From assembly GCA_043787975.1 (NCBI GenBank), contig JAYVUK010000041.1, positions 19,862-83,861 of the forward strand: 64,000 bases of DNA. The letters are read 5' to 3'. Shown piece by piece: positions 34,551 through 43,253 of this stretch. The position numbers and the translations under genes are program-made. This DNA is from JAPLDA01 sp043787975. GTDB lineage: Bacteria; Bacteroidota; Bacteroidia; AKYH767-A; 2013-40CM-41-45. Every line of letters starts with the position of its first letter. The stretch's first letter is position 1. The notes beneath the pieces were generated by a model. That model worked only from the letters and a program-made list of their open reading frames with translations. It had not been told where the DNA came from and did not search any database.

Positions 34551-36809
34551 ATGAAAAATATACTTTTACTTCTACTCTGCATAATTCTTATCAATATAAA
34601 AAAGGTAGATGCGCAACCCATCGTTTTTAACCGTGTTGATTCGATTCCTGTTGTGGTAGGTGGTGTTACGCTGAACAACCCCTGGGCGGGCGGGATTAAC
34701 TTTCCACTGTTTTCAGAAATAGATTTAAATGGGGATGGTATTCACGATCTTTTTTTATTTGACAGGGTAAATAACCGCATCAGTACGTTTGTAAATGACG
34801 GAACCGCAGGAACCAATGCCTGGCATTACGATGCGCAATACATATCTCGTTTTCCCACGATCAATAAATGGGCGCTTCTGTACGATTACAATTGCGATGG
34901 CAAAGCGGATTTGTTTACGCTCTCTTCCTGCCAGTGCGGGCTTGCAGAATACCGGAACGATTACGATATGACCAATGGTTTGCACTTTACGTTCGTGACA
35001 GATATTTTGCTGGAAACTTTTGGAGCGTCTAGCTTCAACGTTTATGCGACTGCGGTTTCACTTCCGACTTTCGGGGATGTGGATAACGATGGCGATGTCG
35101 ATATCATCGGCTACAACACCTTTAGTGACGGGCGTTTTGCCTATCATAAAAATTATTCTGTTGAGCATGGCCACGGCTGCGATTCACTTGAGTTAAACCT
35201 GGAGACACAAAATTGGGGAAAGTTTCAGTTGCTGATCGGTGGCGGGAACGTAGTTAGTTGTTTTCATTGTGATATTCCACAACCGGGCGGCGGCGGAAAC
35301 TTCTATTCCAGGGATTTTGATTTTTATGATCAGAGTGTGGCGGCGAAGAGAGATGATACCATTTCAAGTGTGATGATGATTGACATGGATGGTGACGGTG
35401 ATAAGGAATTGCTCATCGGAGATCAGAATGCGACCAACACATTGCTCGTTACCAATGGCAAGACCGTAACCGGTGTTGATTCAATGATTGCACAGGATGT
35501 TAGTTTTCCTAGTTCCGATGTTCCGGTAAATATTTTTTATTTTACAGTTCAATCGTACATCGACCTGGATAATGATGGTGTGAAAGATTTAATTTCTTCG
35601 GCTTCTGAGCGTGAAGATCTGCACGGAACCTGGTTCTATAAAAATCATGGGACAAACAACAGTCCTGTTTTCCAGTTGCAGGATAATTCATTTTTAACGG
35701 ATCAGATGATTGACGTTGGCGAAGGTGCTTGTCCCGTTTTATTTGATTATGATGGTGATGGTTTACAGGATTTAGTGATTGGAAATTATGGCGTCAGCAT
35801 TACATCAGGCGGCTACAAAAGAGGTTTGCATTTATATAAAAACACAGGTACCCCGACATCTCCCGCATTTCAGTTGGTAGACAATGATTTTGCCGGCATG
35901 AATGCTATCATTGGTCTCACCGGGCCTATTTATCCTGCCTTTGGTGACTTAACAGGTGATGGTATAAAGGAAATGATCACCGGCTCAGATGAAGGAAAGC
36001 TTCAATACTTTTCGAACTCGAGTACGCCTGCGAACTTCACGCTTACAGGGCCGAATTTTTCAGGTATTGATGTTGGAAGTGCAAGCACGCCGCAACTGAT
36101 CGATTTGAATCGAGACGGACTTCTTGACCTCGTTATTGGAAATAAAAACGGTATCATTAAATATTATCAGAACACGGGAACTACATCGTCTCCTGTGTTT
36201 TCTAATATACCTACGAAAGATACATTGGGTGGCATTGTTGTTCAGACTGCTGCAACACCTGATGGATATTCGGTTCCATTTGTTTTTGAAGACGAAGGAC
36301 ACTACAAACTTTTAGTGAGTTGTATGAAAGGAGATGTTTACCTCTACGATAACATTGATGGAAATATACTGGGAAACTACAATTTGATTGATACCGTTAT
36401 CTCTGCTATCCAGGGCGACCGTCTTAGTTTTAATCTTGCCGTGAGCGGTGGCGATATGAATGGTGACGGTTTAACAGATATGCTGCTTGGAATCTACAGT
36501 GGTGGTGTAAATGTGTACTTGCATGAGAATCCCAATGGTGTGACTGAACTTTCTCCTGCCGTAAAACCAAGCATGTTGATTTCTCCAAATCCGGCAAATG
36601 AGTTATGTGAGATTCAATTCTTCCATCTTTCTTCTTCCGGAAAAAATCGGTTGAGTGTGGTAAATTATCTTGGGCAAACAGTGTTGACTGAAAATATAAT
36701 TTCAAGTTCAATTTCATTTAACACCAAAGAGTTTCCTTCCGGAATGTACATGATTCAATTGGTTTCAAGTGGTAATTCTATTGAACGGAAATTGATGGTG
36801 AGTCATTGA
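34551..36809 (+). CDS. Secreted FG-GAP/VCBS-repeat protein with T9SS C-terminal domain
   Basis: A 752-residue secreted protein. A signal peptide ends near VDAQP (residue 22). The middle contains at least six FG-GAP/VCBS units, recognised by calcium-loop motifs such as DLNGDGIHDLF, DVDNDGDVDI, DMDGDGDKEL, DYDGDGLQDL and DLNRDGLLDL, so it is probably an integrin-like beta-propeller. A type IX sorting domain lies at about 675-752 (LISPNPANELCEIQF and FPSGMYMIQLVS). It would be exported by the Por/Gld machinery encoded later in the window. The function is perhaps adhesion or surface display. The ligand is unknown. Confidence 0.93.
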   Translation: MKNILLLLLCIILINIKKVDAQPIVFNRVDSIPVVVGGVTLNNPWAGGINFPLFSEIDLNGDGIHDLFLFDRVNNRISTFVNDGTAGTNAWHYDAQYISRFPTINKWALLYDYNCDGKADLFTLSSCQCGLAEYRNDYDMTNGLHFTFVTDILLETFGASSFNVYATAVSLPTFGDVDNDGDVDIIGYNTFSDGRFAYHKNYSVEHGHGCDSLELNLETQNWGKFQLLIGGGNVVSCFHCDIPQPGGGGNFYSRDFDFYDQSVAAKRDDTISSVMMIDMDGDGDKELLIGDQNATNTLLVTNGKTVTGVDSMIAQDVSFPSSDVPVNIFYFTVQSYIDLDNDGVKDLISSASEREDLHGTWFYKNHGTNNSPVFQLQDNSFLTDQMIDVGEGACPVLFDYDGDGLQDLVIGNYGVSITSGGYKRGLHLYKNTGTPTSPAFQLVDNDFAGMNAIIGLTGPIYPAFGDLTGDGIKEMITGSDEGKLQYFSNSSTPANFTLTGPNFSGIDVGSASTPQLIDLNRDGLLDLVIGNKNGIIKYYQNTGTTSSPVFSNIPTKDTLGGIVVQTAATPDGYSVPFVFEDEGHYKLLVSCMKGDVYLYDNIDGNILGNYNLIDTVISAIQGDRLSFNLAVSGGDMNGDGLTDMLLGIYSGGVNVYLHENPNGVTELSPAVKPSMLISPNPANELCEIQFFHLSSSGKNRLSVVNYLGQTVLTENIISSSISFNTKEFPSGMYMIQLVSSGNSIERKLMVSH

Positions 36810-36830
36810 GAATGATTTTCTCAGACAAAC

Positions 36831-36866
36831 AAAAGAGGCTGCCTTTTTAAAGCAGCCTCTTATATC
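36831..36866. terminator. Bidirectional hairpin terminator
   Basis: AAGAGGCTGC (36833-36842) pairs with GCAGCCTCTT (36852-36861) over ten base pairs with a 9-nt loop, and A/T-rich tracts lie on both sides. It separates the convergent FG-GAP and deoxynucleoside-kinase genes. Confidence 0.8.
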
Positions 36867-36886
36867 TTCATACTAATTCGGGTGTC

Positions 36887-37663
36887 CTAAAACAATCCGT
36901 GTATCTGCGCATTAATCTTATTGATGATAACGCCTAAGTCTTCCGGCTTTTCTGCAAAGTTGATATCGTCAATATCAATCACGAGTACCTTACCAAGTTC
37001 GTAGGTTGAAATCCATGCTTCGTAACGTTCGTTCAAACGTTTCAGGTAATCAATGCGAATGGAGTTTTCATAATCACGTCCGCGTTTCTGAATCTGGCTC
37101 ACCAAAGCAGGTACTGTTCCTCGAAGATAGATGAGCAGATCAGGAGGAGTAATAAATTTACTCATCAAATTAAAAAGCGCCTGGTAATTATTGAAGTCAC
37201 GTGTCGTCATCAATCCCATCGAATGCAGGTTGGGAGCAAAGATGGAAGCGTCTTCGTAAATGGTGCGGTCTTGTATAACCGTTTTCGGATTCTGGCGGAT
37301 TTTCATCACCTGCTGAAAACGGGAGTTGAGAAAATAAATCTGAAGATTGAACGACCAGCGTTGCATGTCTTCGTAAAAATCATTCAGGTACGGATTGTCA
37401 TCCACATCTTCAAAGTGTGGATCCCATTTCATATTCTTTGCAAGCAAAGTAGTAAGCGTTGTTTTCCCTGCCCCGATATTTCCTGCCACGGCAATGTGCA
37501 AAGGAGTAGCAGTCTTTTTAATAATTGAGGGAGTCACAGAAATTATTTTTTTAGGAGTAGTTTTTAACAGTGTAGTTTTTGGTGAAGAAGATTTCAGTAC
37601 GGAAGCTTTAACGGGTTTTGATTTGATGGATGACGATTTCTTGGTGATTGTTTTTACAGCCAT
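36887..37663 (-). CDS. Deoxynucleoside kinase with basic N-terminal extension
   Basis: Phosphorylates deoxynucleosides in nucleotide salvage. The Walker A GNIGAGKT is at residues 61-68. The DR-type substrate loop is in VIQDRTIYED (about 133). LID-region arginines lie in IQKRGRDYENSIR. The core ends with DIDDINFAEKPEDL. Typical members are about 200-210 residues and begin just before the HIAVAGNIGAGKT stretch. This one has an extra 55 residues rich in Lys, Ser and Thr. The ATG at 37663 is the only strong start, but an internal start near the core cannot be excluded. A T9SS gene lies beyond the terminator. Confidence 0.88.
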   Translation of the reverse strand: MAVKTITKKSSSIKSKPVKASVLKSSSPKTTLLKTTPKKIISVTPSIIKKTATPLHIAVAGNIGAGKTTLTTLLAKNMKWDPHFEDVDDNPYLNDFYEDMQRWSFNLQIYFLNSRFQQVMKIRQNPKTVIQDRTIYEDASIFAPNLHSMGLMTTRDFNNYQALFNLMSKFITPPDLLIYLRGTVPALVSQIQKRGRDYENSIRIDYLKRLNERYEAWISTYELGKVLVIDIDDINFAEKPEDLGVIINKINAQIHGLF

Positions 37664-37712
37664 TGTGTTTCGAATTAAGATGTTGTTCGCCTATAACGGA
37701 TTCTCAGCAAAT

Positions 37713-38558
37713 CTAAAAAGAATAAAAATTTAATGAGGCAGTTGTTAATAAAAATAATTCCTTTTGTTCTATTCGTGCATTTAGCAGCGAATCGTGGGGA
37801 GGAAGTAAAATTTCTTTCTCTTCCAATTTCTTTAAATGGAAACTTATCAACTTATTTTGATCAATGAACAAGAGTTCTTCACCAATGACCTGAAACGATT
37901 TCAAATTTTTTAGCGGAATTGTTTTGTAATACGTTCCGTACAGATCGAATACTAAAATTCCTGTTGACGGATTATTCAGGTAAATAAAGTTGTCCGCTTC
38001 CGTCAGGAAATTCGGGAGAATATCATAACCTACATTCTGACTGATATTTCCGCTTTCAAATTTCACCTGGAGATCCAGGCTTACTTTTTTCAACTGGAAA
38101 TCCTGTGAATCGAAAACCCAATATCCTTCGTTGCTGGAATTACAGATTAAGGTCGGCTGAATAATTCCAAGCGGTCTCAGGTTGATCGTAGACTGTAAGG
38201 CAAGCTTTGAATTGAGAATATTGATCTGTGTATAAGCAGGATAATAGGTTAGTATTTTCATCGGGTTGGAAGCATCCACTGCCCGCAATGCACCTAAGTT
38301 ACTCTCGCTGTACGTGGCTTTGGGTTTACCTTTTGAGTCGAACTGCAACAATTGATTTTCAGCAATCACGTATGCATTACCAAGATTATCGGTTGTGAAA
38401 ACTGCACCTGAAAAGGGAATGTTTTTTATTAGCGTGTAATCATCTGTTTGGAAAGAAAAGAGCAGCAGCGTTAAAAAGCAGCAGCAGTAGGCAGCGGCAG
38501 AAGGCAGCAGCAGTCGGCAGGAAGTAGGAGTTCGAGTATTTAAAATAAAAGATATCAT
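37713..38558 (-). CDS. Hypothetical secreted propeller-like protein with a repeat-encoded signal peptide
   Basis: A 281-residue protein of no recognised family. Short YVxx...LLQFD units (NAYVIAENQLLQFDSKGK, VFDSQDFQLKKV, IYLNNPSTGILVFDLYG) suggest a small beta-propeller. The N-terminal hydrophobic segment (about 14-37) contains an odd Leu/Ala/Cys-rich run, LLLPSAAAYCCC, encoded by the imperfect CTGCTGCC-type repeat at 38473-38530. The repeat has apparently become part of the signal peptide. The start overlaps the upstream four-helix-bundle stop by 4 nt. There is 49 nt to the kinase gene downstream. Confidence 0.7.
   Translation of the reverse strand: MISFILNTRTPTSCRLLLPSAAAYCCCFLTLLLFSFQTDDYTLIKNIPFSGAVFTTDNLGNAYVIAENQLLQFDSKGKPKATYSESNLGALRAVDASNPMKILTYYPAYTQINILNSKLALQSTINLRPLGIIQPTLICNSSNEGYWVFDSQDFQLKKVSLDLQVKFESGNISQNVGYDILPNFLTEADNFIYLNNPSTGILVFDLYGTYYKTIPLKNLKSFQVIGEELLFIDQNKLISFHLKKLEEKEILLPPHDSLLNARIEQKELFLLTTASLNFYSF
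38473..38530 (-). repeat. CTGCTGCC-type repeat inside a signal-peptide region (left flank of a four-helix gene)
   Basis: On the minus strand it reads as imperfect units around TGCCGACTGCTGCTGCC. On the opposite side of the four-helix gene, a related sequence lies at about 38981-39018 in the opposite orientation. An isolated cousin is CTGCCGACTGCTGACTGCC near 44322-44340 in the E2 gene. Confidence 0.65.
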
Positions 38559-38950
38559 TCAGGAATTGGCTGAAACATTTCTTTGGGAATAAATTTTTCA
38601 GGATGATTAAACATCCCGTTCAACATTTTTCCAACTTCTTCATACCGTTTAAACAGGTCATCGTGTATTTCAATTTTCAGGTAACCACAATCTCTTGCTA
38701 AGTTAAGCCAAATCATGGTTTCAGTACATTCACTATCCGCATCAGTTATTTTTGAGACAAAATATTTGGGATAAATTCTCTTTCTAAATCCTTCTCCGAT
38801 ATTCGTACAGACTGATCTCGATGATCTTCTGATTTGATCTGTTAAAGAATAAACTTCTTCTTTTGGAAATTTTTTTGATTCAAAAAATATTTCCATTGAA
38901 AGTTTGTATGCCAATTGAAAAGCTTTTAAATCTTTATAACCTTGGTTCAT
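38555..38950 (-). CDS. Four-helix-bundle protein (23S rRNA IVP/Avd-like), copy 1
   Basis: A 131-residue four-helix-bundle protein of the type first found in 23S rRNA intervening sequences and related to Avd of diversity-generating retroelements. Signatures are YKDLKAFQLAYKLSMEI, then YSLTDQIRRSSRSVCTNIGEG and KISDADSE-like KITDADSECTETMIWL. Family members bind nucleic acid through a basic surface, but the biological job is unclear. No rRNA or reverse transcriptase is nearby. The gene lies between inverted copies of a CTGCC-type repeat (38473-38530 and about 38981-39018). Its stop overlaps the next start, as in a fused insertion. Confidence 0.85.
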   Translation of the reverse strand: MNQGYKDLKAFQLAYKLSMEIFFESKKFPKEEVYSLTDQIRRSSRSVCTNIGEGFRKRIYPKYFVSKITDADSECTETMIWLNLARDCGYLKIEIHDDLFKRYEEVGKMLNGMFNHPEKFIPKEMFQPIPE

Positions 38951-38980
38951 TTATTTGAGAATTAAGAAATTGTTTCAATA

Positions 38981-39018
38981 CTCCCACTGCCACTGGCTAC
39001 TGCTACTGCCTACTGTCG
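38981..39018 (+). repeat. CTGCC-type repeat, right flank of four-helix gene copy 1
   Basis: CTCCCACTGCCACTGGCTAC and CTGCTACTGCCTACTGTCGC occur in a row. They resemble the complement of 38473-38530. The last bases encode the end and stop of the GH3 gene (residues SDSRQ). Confidence 0.6.
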
Positions 39019-40541
39019 CTAACAGACATTTCCTTCACTACTACATTTATTTCTTCAATATATTTTCTGTCATTACTTAGTCGTGGAACTTTAAATTGTC
39101 CGCCTAATTTATTGTTACTCTTCAACCAGTTGTAGAATGTTTGCGGTGGAAGCACACGGACGATCGGTTTTCTCAGCGCCATATTTTTATATCGTTTTGC
39201 TTCGTAGTCGCTGTTGATTGCTTTCAACGCATTGTCTAAAACTTCGACAAAGTATTCAAGGTTGTCGGGTTGCTTTTCAAATTCAATCAGCCATTCATGT
39301 GCTCCGTTTTCGCTCTCTGAGAAATAAACGGGGGCAACGGTATAATCTTTTATAAAAGCATCGGTTTTATCACAGGCAATCTTAACCGCGTCATCCGTGT
39401 TTTCAATGATCAGCTCTTCTCCAAATGCATTGATGAAAAGTTTTGTCCGGCCTGTAATTTTTATGCGGTATGGATTGAGTGAAGTAAATTTGACCGTGTC
39501 CCCGATGACGTATCTCCATAAACCGGCATTCGTGGAAATCACCAGCGCATAATTTTTATTCAACTCAACATCTTCCAGTCCCAATGTTTTGGGGTATTCT
39601 TTTCCGTATTCTTCCATTGGCATGAACTCGTAGAACACGCCATAGTCAAGCATCAGCAGCATTTCTTCCGAAGAAGACTGGTCCTGGATTCCAAAAAAAC
39701 CTTCGGAAGCGTTGTAGGTATCAAGATAATGGAATGTATCAGACGGAATCAACTGTTTAAATTGTTCCTGGTACGGAGTGAAGCTGACAGCGCCATGAAC
39801 AAACAGTTCAAGGTTCGGCCATATTTCCAGCAGATTTTTTTTACCGGTTACTTCCAGAATCCGTTTTGCAAGAACAAGTGTCCAGGTGGGAACTCCGGAG
39901 ATGTTCGTGACATTTTCATTGACGGTGACACCCACCATTTTTTCAATCTTCTCTTCCCAGTTATCCATCAGTGCAATGGAAAGATCCGGTGTGCGAATGG
40001 TCTGCATCCAGAACGGAAGGTTTTGCATGAGGATCGCTGAGATATCACCATACGACGAATCCGCGTGAAAGGTATTGATGTGATGACTTCCTCCAAGCAC
40101 CAATCCTTTTCCGTTGAACACCTGTGTTTCAGGATGGTTGTTGCAATAGATGGAAATCAGATCTTTCGCACCTTTGTAATGGCACTCTTCCATCGCTTCC
40201 GTGCTCACCGGAATGAATTTACTTTTTCCGGCTGTTGTGCCCGACGATTTTGCAAACCATTTTACATCGCTGTTCCACAAAATATTTTGTTCTCCCTTCA
40301 TCAGCCTGTCAATAAAGGGTTTCAGCGATTCGTAATTCTGAACAGGTACACGCTTTTTAAATTCATCGATGGTGGAAATACTTTGGTAATCGTACTTCAT
40401 TCCCCACTCAGTAAAACGTGCCGAATCAACAAGTCGTGTAAACCAGTCTTGCTGCACCTCATGAGGATACTTGATGAAAAGCTCGATCTGGTGCATCCGC
40501 TTTTTCATCCACCAACTGAGGATGCTGTTTAGTATAGGCAT
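39003..40541 (-). CDS. GH3 auxin-responsive promoter family protein
   Basis: A 512-residue acyl-adenylating-type enzyme of the GH3 family. In plants GH3 proteins conjugate amino acids to hormones; bacterial members are uncharacterised. The ATP-binding phosphate loop is visible as AKSSGTTAGKSKFIPVS (about 92-108). FVHGAVSFTPYQEQF is at about 240, and the C-terminal part has ITGRTKLFINAFGEELI (about 360). The last residues SDSRQ and the stop are encoded by a short repeat, so the true C-terminus was probably altered by insertion. It is downstream of fabD and separated from it by a hairpin. Confidence 0.9.
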   Translation of the reverse strand: MPILNSILSWWMKKRMHQIELFIKYPHEVQQDWFTRLVDSARFTEWGMKYDYQSISTIDEFKKRVPVQNYESLKPFIDRLMKGEQNILWNSDVKWFAKSSGTTAGKSKFIPVSTEAMEECHYKGAKDLISIYCNNHPETQVFNGKGLVLGGSHHINTFHADSSYGDISAILMQNLPFWMQTIRTPDLSIALMDNWEEKIEKMVGVTVNENVTNISGVPTWTLVLAKRILEVTGKKNLLEIWPNLELFVHGAVSFTPYQEQFKQLIPSDTFHYLDTYNASEGFFGIQDQSSSEEMLLMLDYGVFYEFMPMEEYGKEYPKTLGLEDVELNKNYALVISTNAGLWRYVIGDTVKFTSLNPYRIKITGRTKLFINAFGEELIIENTDDAVKIACDKTDAFIKDYTVAPVYFSESENGAHEWLIEFEKQPDNLEYFVEVLDNALKAINSDYEAKRYKNMALRKPIVRVLPPQTFYNWLKSNNKLGGQFKVPRLSNDRKYIEEINVVVKEMSVSDSRQ

Positions 40542-40544
40542 GTT

Positions 40545-40602
40545 TTTGTTTACAGTTTGCGGTTTACAGTTTACCGAAACAGTAAACGGTAAACCGTAAA
40601 CA
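40545..40602. repeat. Hairpin repeat (GTTTACAGTTT type) between fabD and the GH3 gene
   Basis: Successive GTTTACAGTTTGCGG and GTTTACAGTTTACCG are followed by the complementary AGTAAACGGTAAACCGTAAAC. A shorter related piece, AAACCGTAAACTTG, occurs near 60059. It can form a stem that might act as a terminator for fabD. Confidence 0.65.
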
Positions 40603-40604
40603 TT

Positions 40605-41489
40605 TTACGCACTTATCGCTTCCATTTCTTTATTCACTTTCTTCACCAGTCCCTGCAACACCTTGCCCGGACCGACTTCAATAAATTGCGTGGCTCCGTC
40701 TGTGATCATGTTCTGGATGGTCTGAGTCCAGCGAACGGGAGCAGTTAGCTGAGCGATCAGGTTTTTTTTGATTTCATCCGGTGAAGAAAATGGTTGTGCA
40801 TTTGCATTCTGATAAACAGGACAAACCGGAGTTGAAAAATTCGTGGAGTTGATTGCTTCTGCAAGTTCAGCTCGTGCAGGTTCCATCAATGGAGAATGAA
40901 AAGCTCCGCCAACAGGAAGCACCAATGCACGCTTCGCTCCTGCAGCTTTCATTTTTTCGCAGGCATCGTTCACTCCTTTAATCGTTCCTGAAATCACCAA
41001 CTGGCCGGGACAATTATAATTTGCTGCCACCACAATTTCTCCGCTTGCAGACACTTCAGCGCAAATTTTTTCTACGACACTATCATCAAGACCAAGGATG
41101 GCAGCCATGGTAGAAGGATTGATCTTACATGCTTTCTGCATGGCATCAGCTCTTTTCTTCACGAGCATCAACGCATCTTCAAACGACAATGTTTTGTTTG
41201 CGGCCAACGCTGAAAATTCTCCGAGCGAATGTCCTGCAACCATATCAGGTTGTAACTGATCACCCATGTTGATAGCCATCACAACGGAATGCAAAAAGAT
41301 GGCGGGCTGCGTCACGTTAGTTTGTTTCAGATCTTCATCGGTTCCGGCAAACATCAGGTCTGTAATTCTGAAACCGAGAAGATGATTTCCTTTCTCAAAT
41401 AAATCTTTCGCTTGTGAAGAGGACTCATAAAGTTCTTTACCCATTCCAACGAATTGGGAACCTTGCCCGGGGAAGAGATATGCTTTCAT
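40605..41489 (-). CDS. fabD: Malonyl-CoA:ACP transacylase
   Basis: Loads malonate onto acyl-carrier protein for fatty-acid synthesis. The start is ATG 41489 (MKAYLFPGQGSQ); the upstream ATG at 41513 adds eight odd residues. It has 294 residues, normal for the family. The N-terminal FPGQGSQ is at 6-12 and the nucleophile serine in GHSLG is at 86-90 (Ser88). The catalytic histidine is in VGGAFHSPLMEPAR (about 190). A promoter-like CAAAATTA (TAATTTTG on the minus strand) lies at 41538-41545, 49 nt upstream. It is not inside a fab operon here. Confidence 0.96.
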   Translation of the reverse strand: MKAYLFPGQGSQFVGMGKELYESSSQAKDLFEKGNHLLGFRITDLMFAGTDEDLKQTNVTQPAIFLHSVVMAINMGDQLQPDMVAGHSLGEFSALAANKTLSFEDALMLVKKRADAMQKACKINPSTMAAILGLDDSVVEKICAEVSASGEIVVAANYNCPGQLVISGTIKGVNDACEKMKAAGAKRALVLPVGGAFHSPLMEPARAELAEAINSTNFSTPVCPVYQNANAQPFSSPDEIKKNLIAQLTAPVRWTQTIQNMITDGATQFIEVGPGKVLQGLVKKVNKEMEAISA

Positions 41490-41655
41490 GGTGTTGAGTT
41501 TGTGTTCATGCAAGATGAAGATTTATTTTGATGAAAGCAAAATTACAATGCAAGGAATTTTAAAGATGAAATCAGAAATAGGAAAGATGAAAAACTACGA
41601 TGTAGAAAATTGATTCCTGTTTTCACATTTCTGATTTCATCTTTCGTCTTTCCAA

Positions 41656-43164
41656 TTATTCTTTCACAAACCTCTTTACCACTTTTTCTTTTTCTGAAAG
41701 CAGTTCTAAAAAGTAAACACCTTGCGAAAGAGAAGTGGTATTCACTTCGAGATATTCATTGTTTTTAATGAAGGAATAATTCAGAGCCATCTCCTGCCCA
41801 AAGGCATTAAGCACTTTTACACTTTTAAATTTGCTATTTGAAGACAGCGTCGCATATAAAATCCTTGTTGCCGGATTTGGAAACACTGCTACTCCCTCTC
41901 CCTTGGAGAGGGTTAGGGTGAGGCTTGGAATCGAATCACATACACTTCCACTATCAGCACCTAAAAAATAATTCGGATAGTTGGGGACCGTTTGTGCATT
42001 GTATGTCGGTAGATGAATACAATGCTGACAAACATCGCAAGCCATACCAAGGTTATCAGGATAATTAATTACATGCAAGTACCTTGTTCCATTTCCTGTT
42101 GCAATGTATATTTTTCCATTCGGAGCAAGTTGTGCTAAATAAAATGTAGTACTAAAAATAGGGAGTCCATCATAAGAAGAATCCCAAACAGCCACAGTAG
42201 TTTGGGTGGATGGTATGTCCGATGCACTAAGATCGAATTGGTAAACAAAATTCATGGATGAAACATACAATTTTTTTGAATTCGATGAAAAAACTACTCC
42301 TCCTATAGAAGCACTATCATCTATAACAACATGAATAAGATTGCTGAAATCCCCGGAGCAACGATCAAAATTCATTAAATCTAAATCGCCTTCTGTATCA
42401 TAATATCCAAACTTTGTTCCATCTGAAGAAAAAACAACCTGTCCAAGTCCGCTCACTCCCCATCCTGCCAATATATCAACGTATTTACCAATGCATTGAT
42501 AAAACGGACCGAATATCCCATTAGGGGTTATTAAAAATTTTACATAGCAATTAGAAGTATTTTCATGGGTGATGAGCCACCAGTCTCTTCCATTTGCATG
42601 TTTACAGGCGGTAATACAACCAAAATAAAAAGCACTATGCAATAAAATGTTATTTTTTGAAACCACGCCACCAAGTCCACCATCCAACGTCATGTCTATA
42701 ATTGTATAATAAAGATAAACAGGTATAAGAGTAGCAGAATCAAGTGTAGCATGAAAAAGATAATATTTAGAGGAATCTCCCGAAAAAGGAATTATTAAGT
42801 CTGCCTGAGGTACAGTTAAACCAAACGGACCATATCCCGAAGTATAACTACTTGGATTTAATCCTGATCCATTTAACATGGTATCGTTATTCACATTGGC
42901 TATATAATAACCATTTGTATAAAATAGTAGGTTTCCACTTTTGTCACTAATAACAGCATTGGAAGCATCAAACCACATGGGTCGGCTTGCATAATAAATG
43001 CTGGGAGCACCTGAAGAGAAATCAATAGTTGTACCTCCATAATTCGGATTCACACCATGATCTACATCTTCATATCCCATCAGCCAAAGATTGTCTATTC
43101 CCTGACCATAGGACTTTAAAACAAAAAGTAAAAATAAAAGAAGGACTAATTTTTTTTTCACCAT
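41656..43164 (-). CDS. T9SS-sorted secreted protein, propeller-like
   Basis: A 502-residue exported protein. A signal peptide ends near KSYGQ (residue 21). The middle is a beta-rich domain with repeated YYLFHATLDS- and SSDGTKFGYYD-type units, which resemble the secreted hypothetical proteins common in Bacteroidota; the specific function is unknown. A type IX sorting domain begins around VFPNPATRI (about 430) and ends with GVYFLELLSEKEKVVKRFV. Directly before it, the residues SLTLTLSKGEG are encoded by a dispersed CCTCTCCCTTGGAGAGGG-like repeat (about 41892-41930) that is not part of the usual domain. Confidence 0.88.
   Translation of the reverse strand: MVKKKLVLLLFLLFVLKSYGQGIDNLWLMGYEDVDHGVNPNYGGTTIDFSSGAPSIYYASRPMWFDASNAVISDKSGNLLFYTNGYYIANVNNDTMLNGSGLNPSSYTSGYGPFGLTVPQADLIIPFSGDSSKYYLFHATLDSATLIPVYLYYTIIDMTLDGGLGGVVSKNNILLHSAFYFGCITACKHANGRDWWLITHENTSNCYVKFLITPNGIFGPFYQCIGKYVDILAGWGVSGLGQVVFSSDGTKFGYYDTEGDLDLMNFDRCSGDFSNLIHVVIDDSASIGGVVFSSNSKKLYVSSMNFVYQFDLSASDIPSTQTTVAVWDSSYDGLPIFSTTFYLAQLAPNGKIYIATGNGTRYLHVINYPDNLGMACDVCQHCIHLPTYNAQTVPNYPNYFLGADSGSVCDSIPSLTLTLSKGEGVAVFPNPATRILYATLSSNSKFKSVKVLNAFGQEMALNYSFIKNNEYLEVNTTSLSQGVYFLELLSEKEKVVKRFVKE
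41888..41930 (+). repeat. CTCTCCCTTGGAGAGGG-type palindromic repeat inside a T9SS gene
   Basis: CCCTCTCCCTTGGAGAGGGT contains a palindrome (CCCTCTCC/GGAGAGGG). TAGGGTGAGG follows. This well-known dispersed element of Bacteroidota and other genomes (recollection) here encodes about 12 residues in frame just before the sorting domain. Confidence 0.75.
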
Positions 43165-43175
43165 TCAAATATAAG

Positions 43176-43210
43176 AAAAGAAAAAGGCTGCCTCTTTGTA
43201 AGACAGCCAT
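43176..43210 (-). terminator. Terminator downstream of the E2 gene
   Basis: On the minus strand GGCTG (43204-43208) and CAGCC (43186-43190) pair around a 13-nt loop, followed by TTTTTCTTTTC. It lies about 45 nt past the E2 stop. Confidence 0.6.
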
Positions 43211-43253
43211 TTTAATTTATCATCTATAATTTAAAATTTATAATTCTTCTTTT

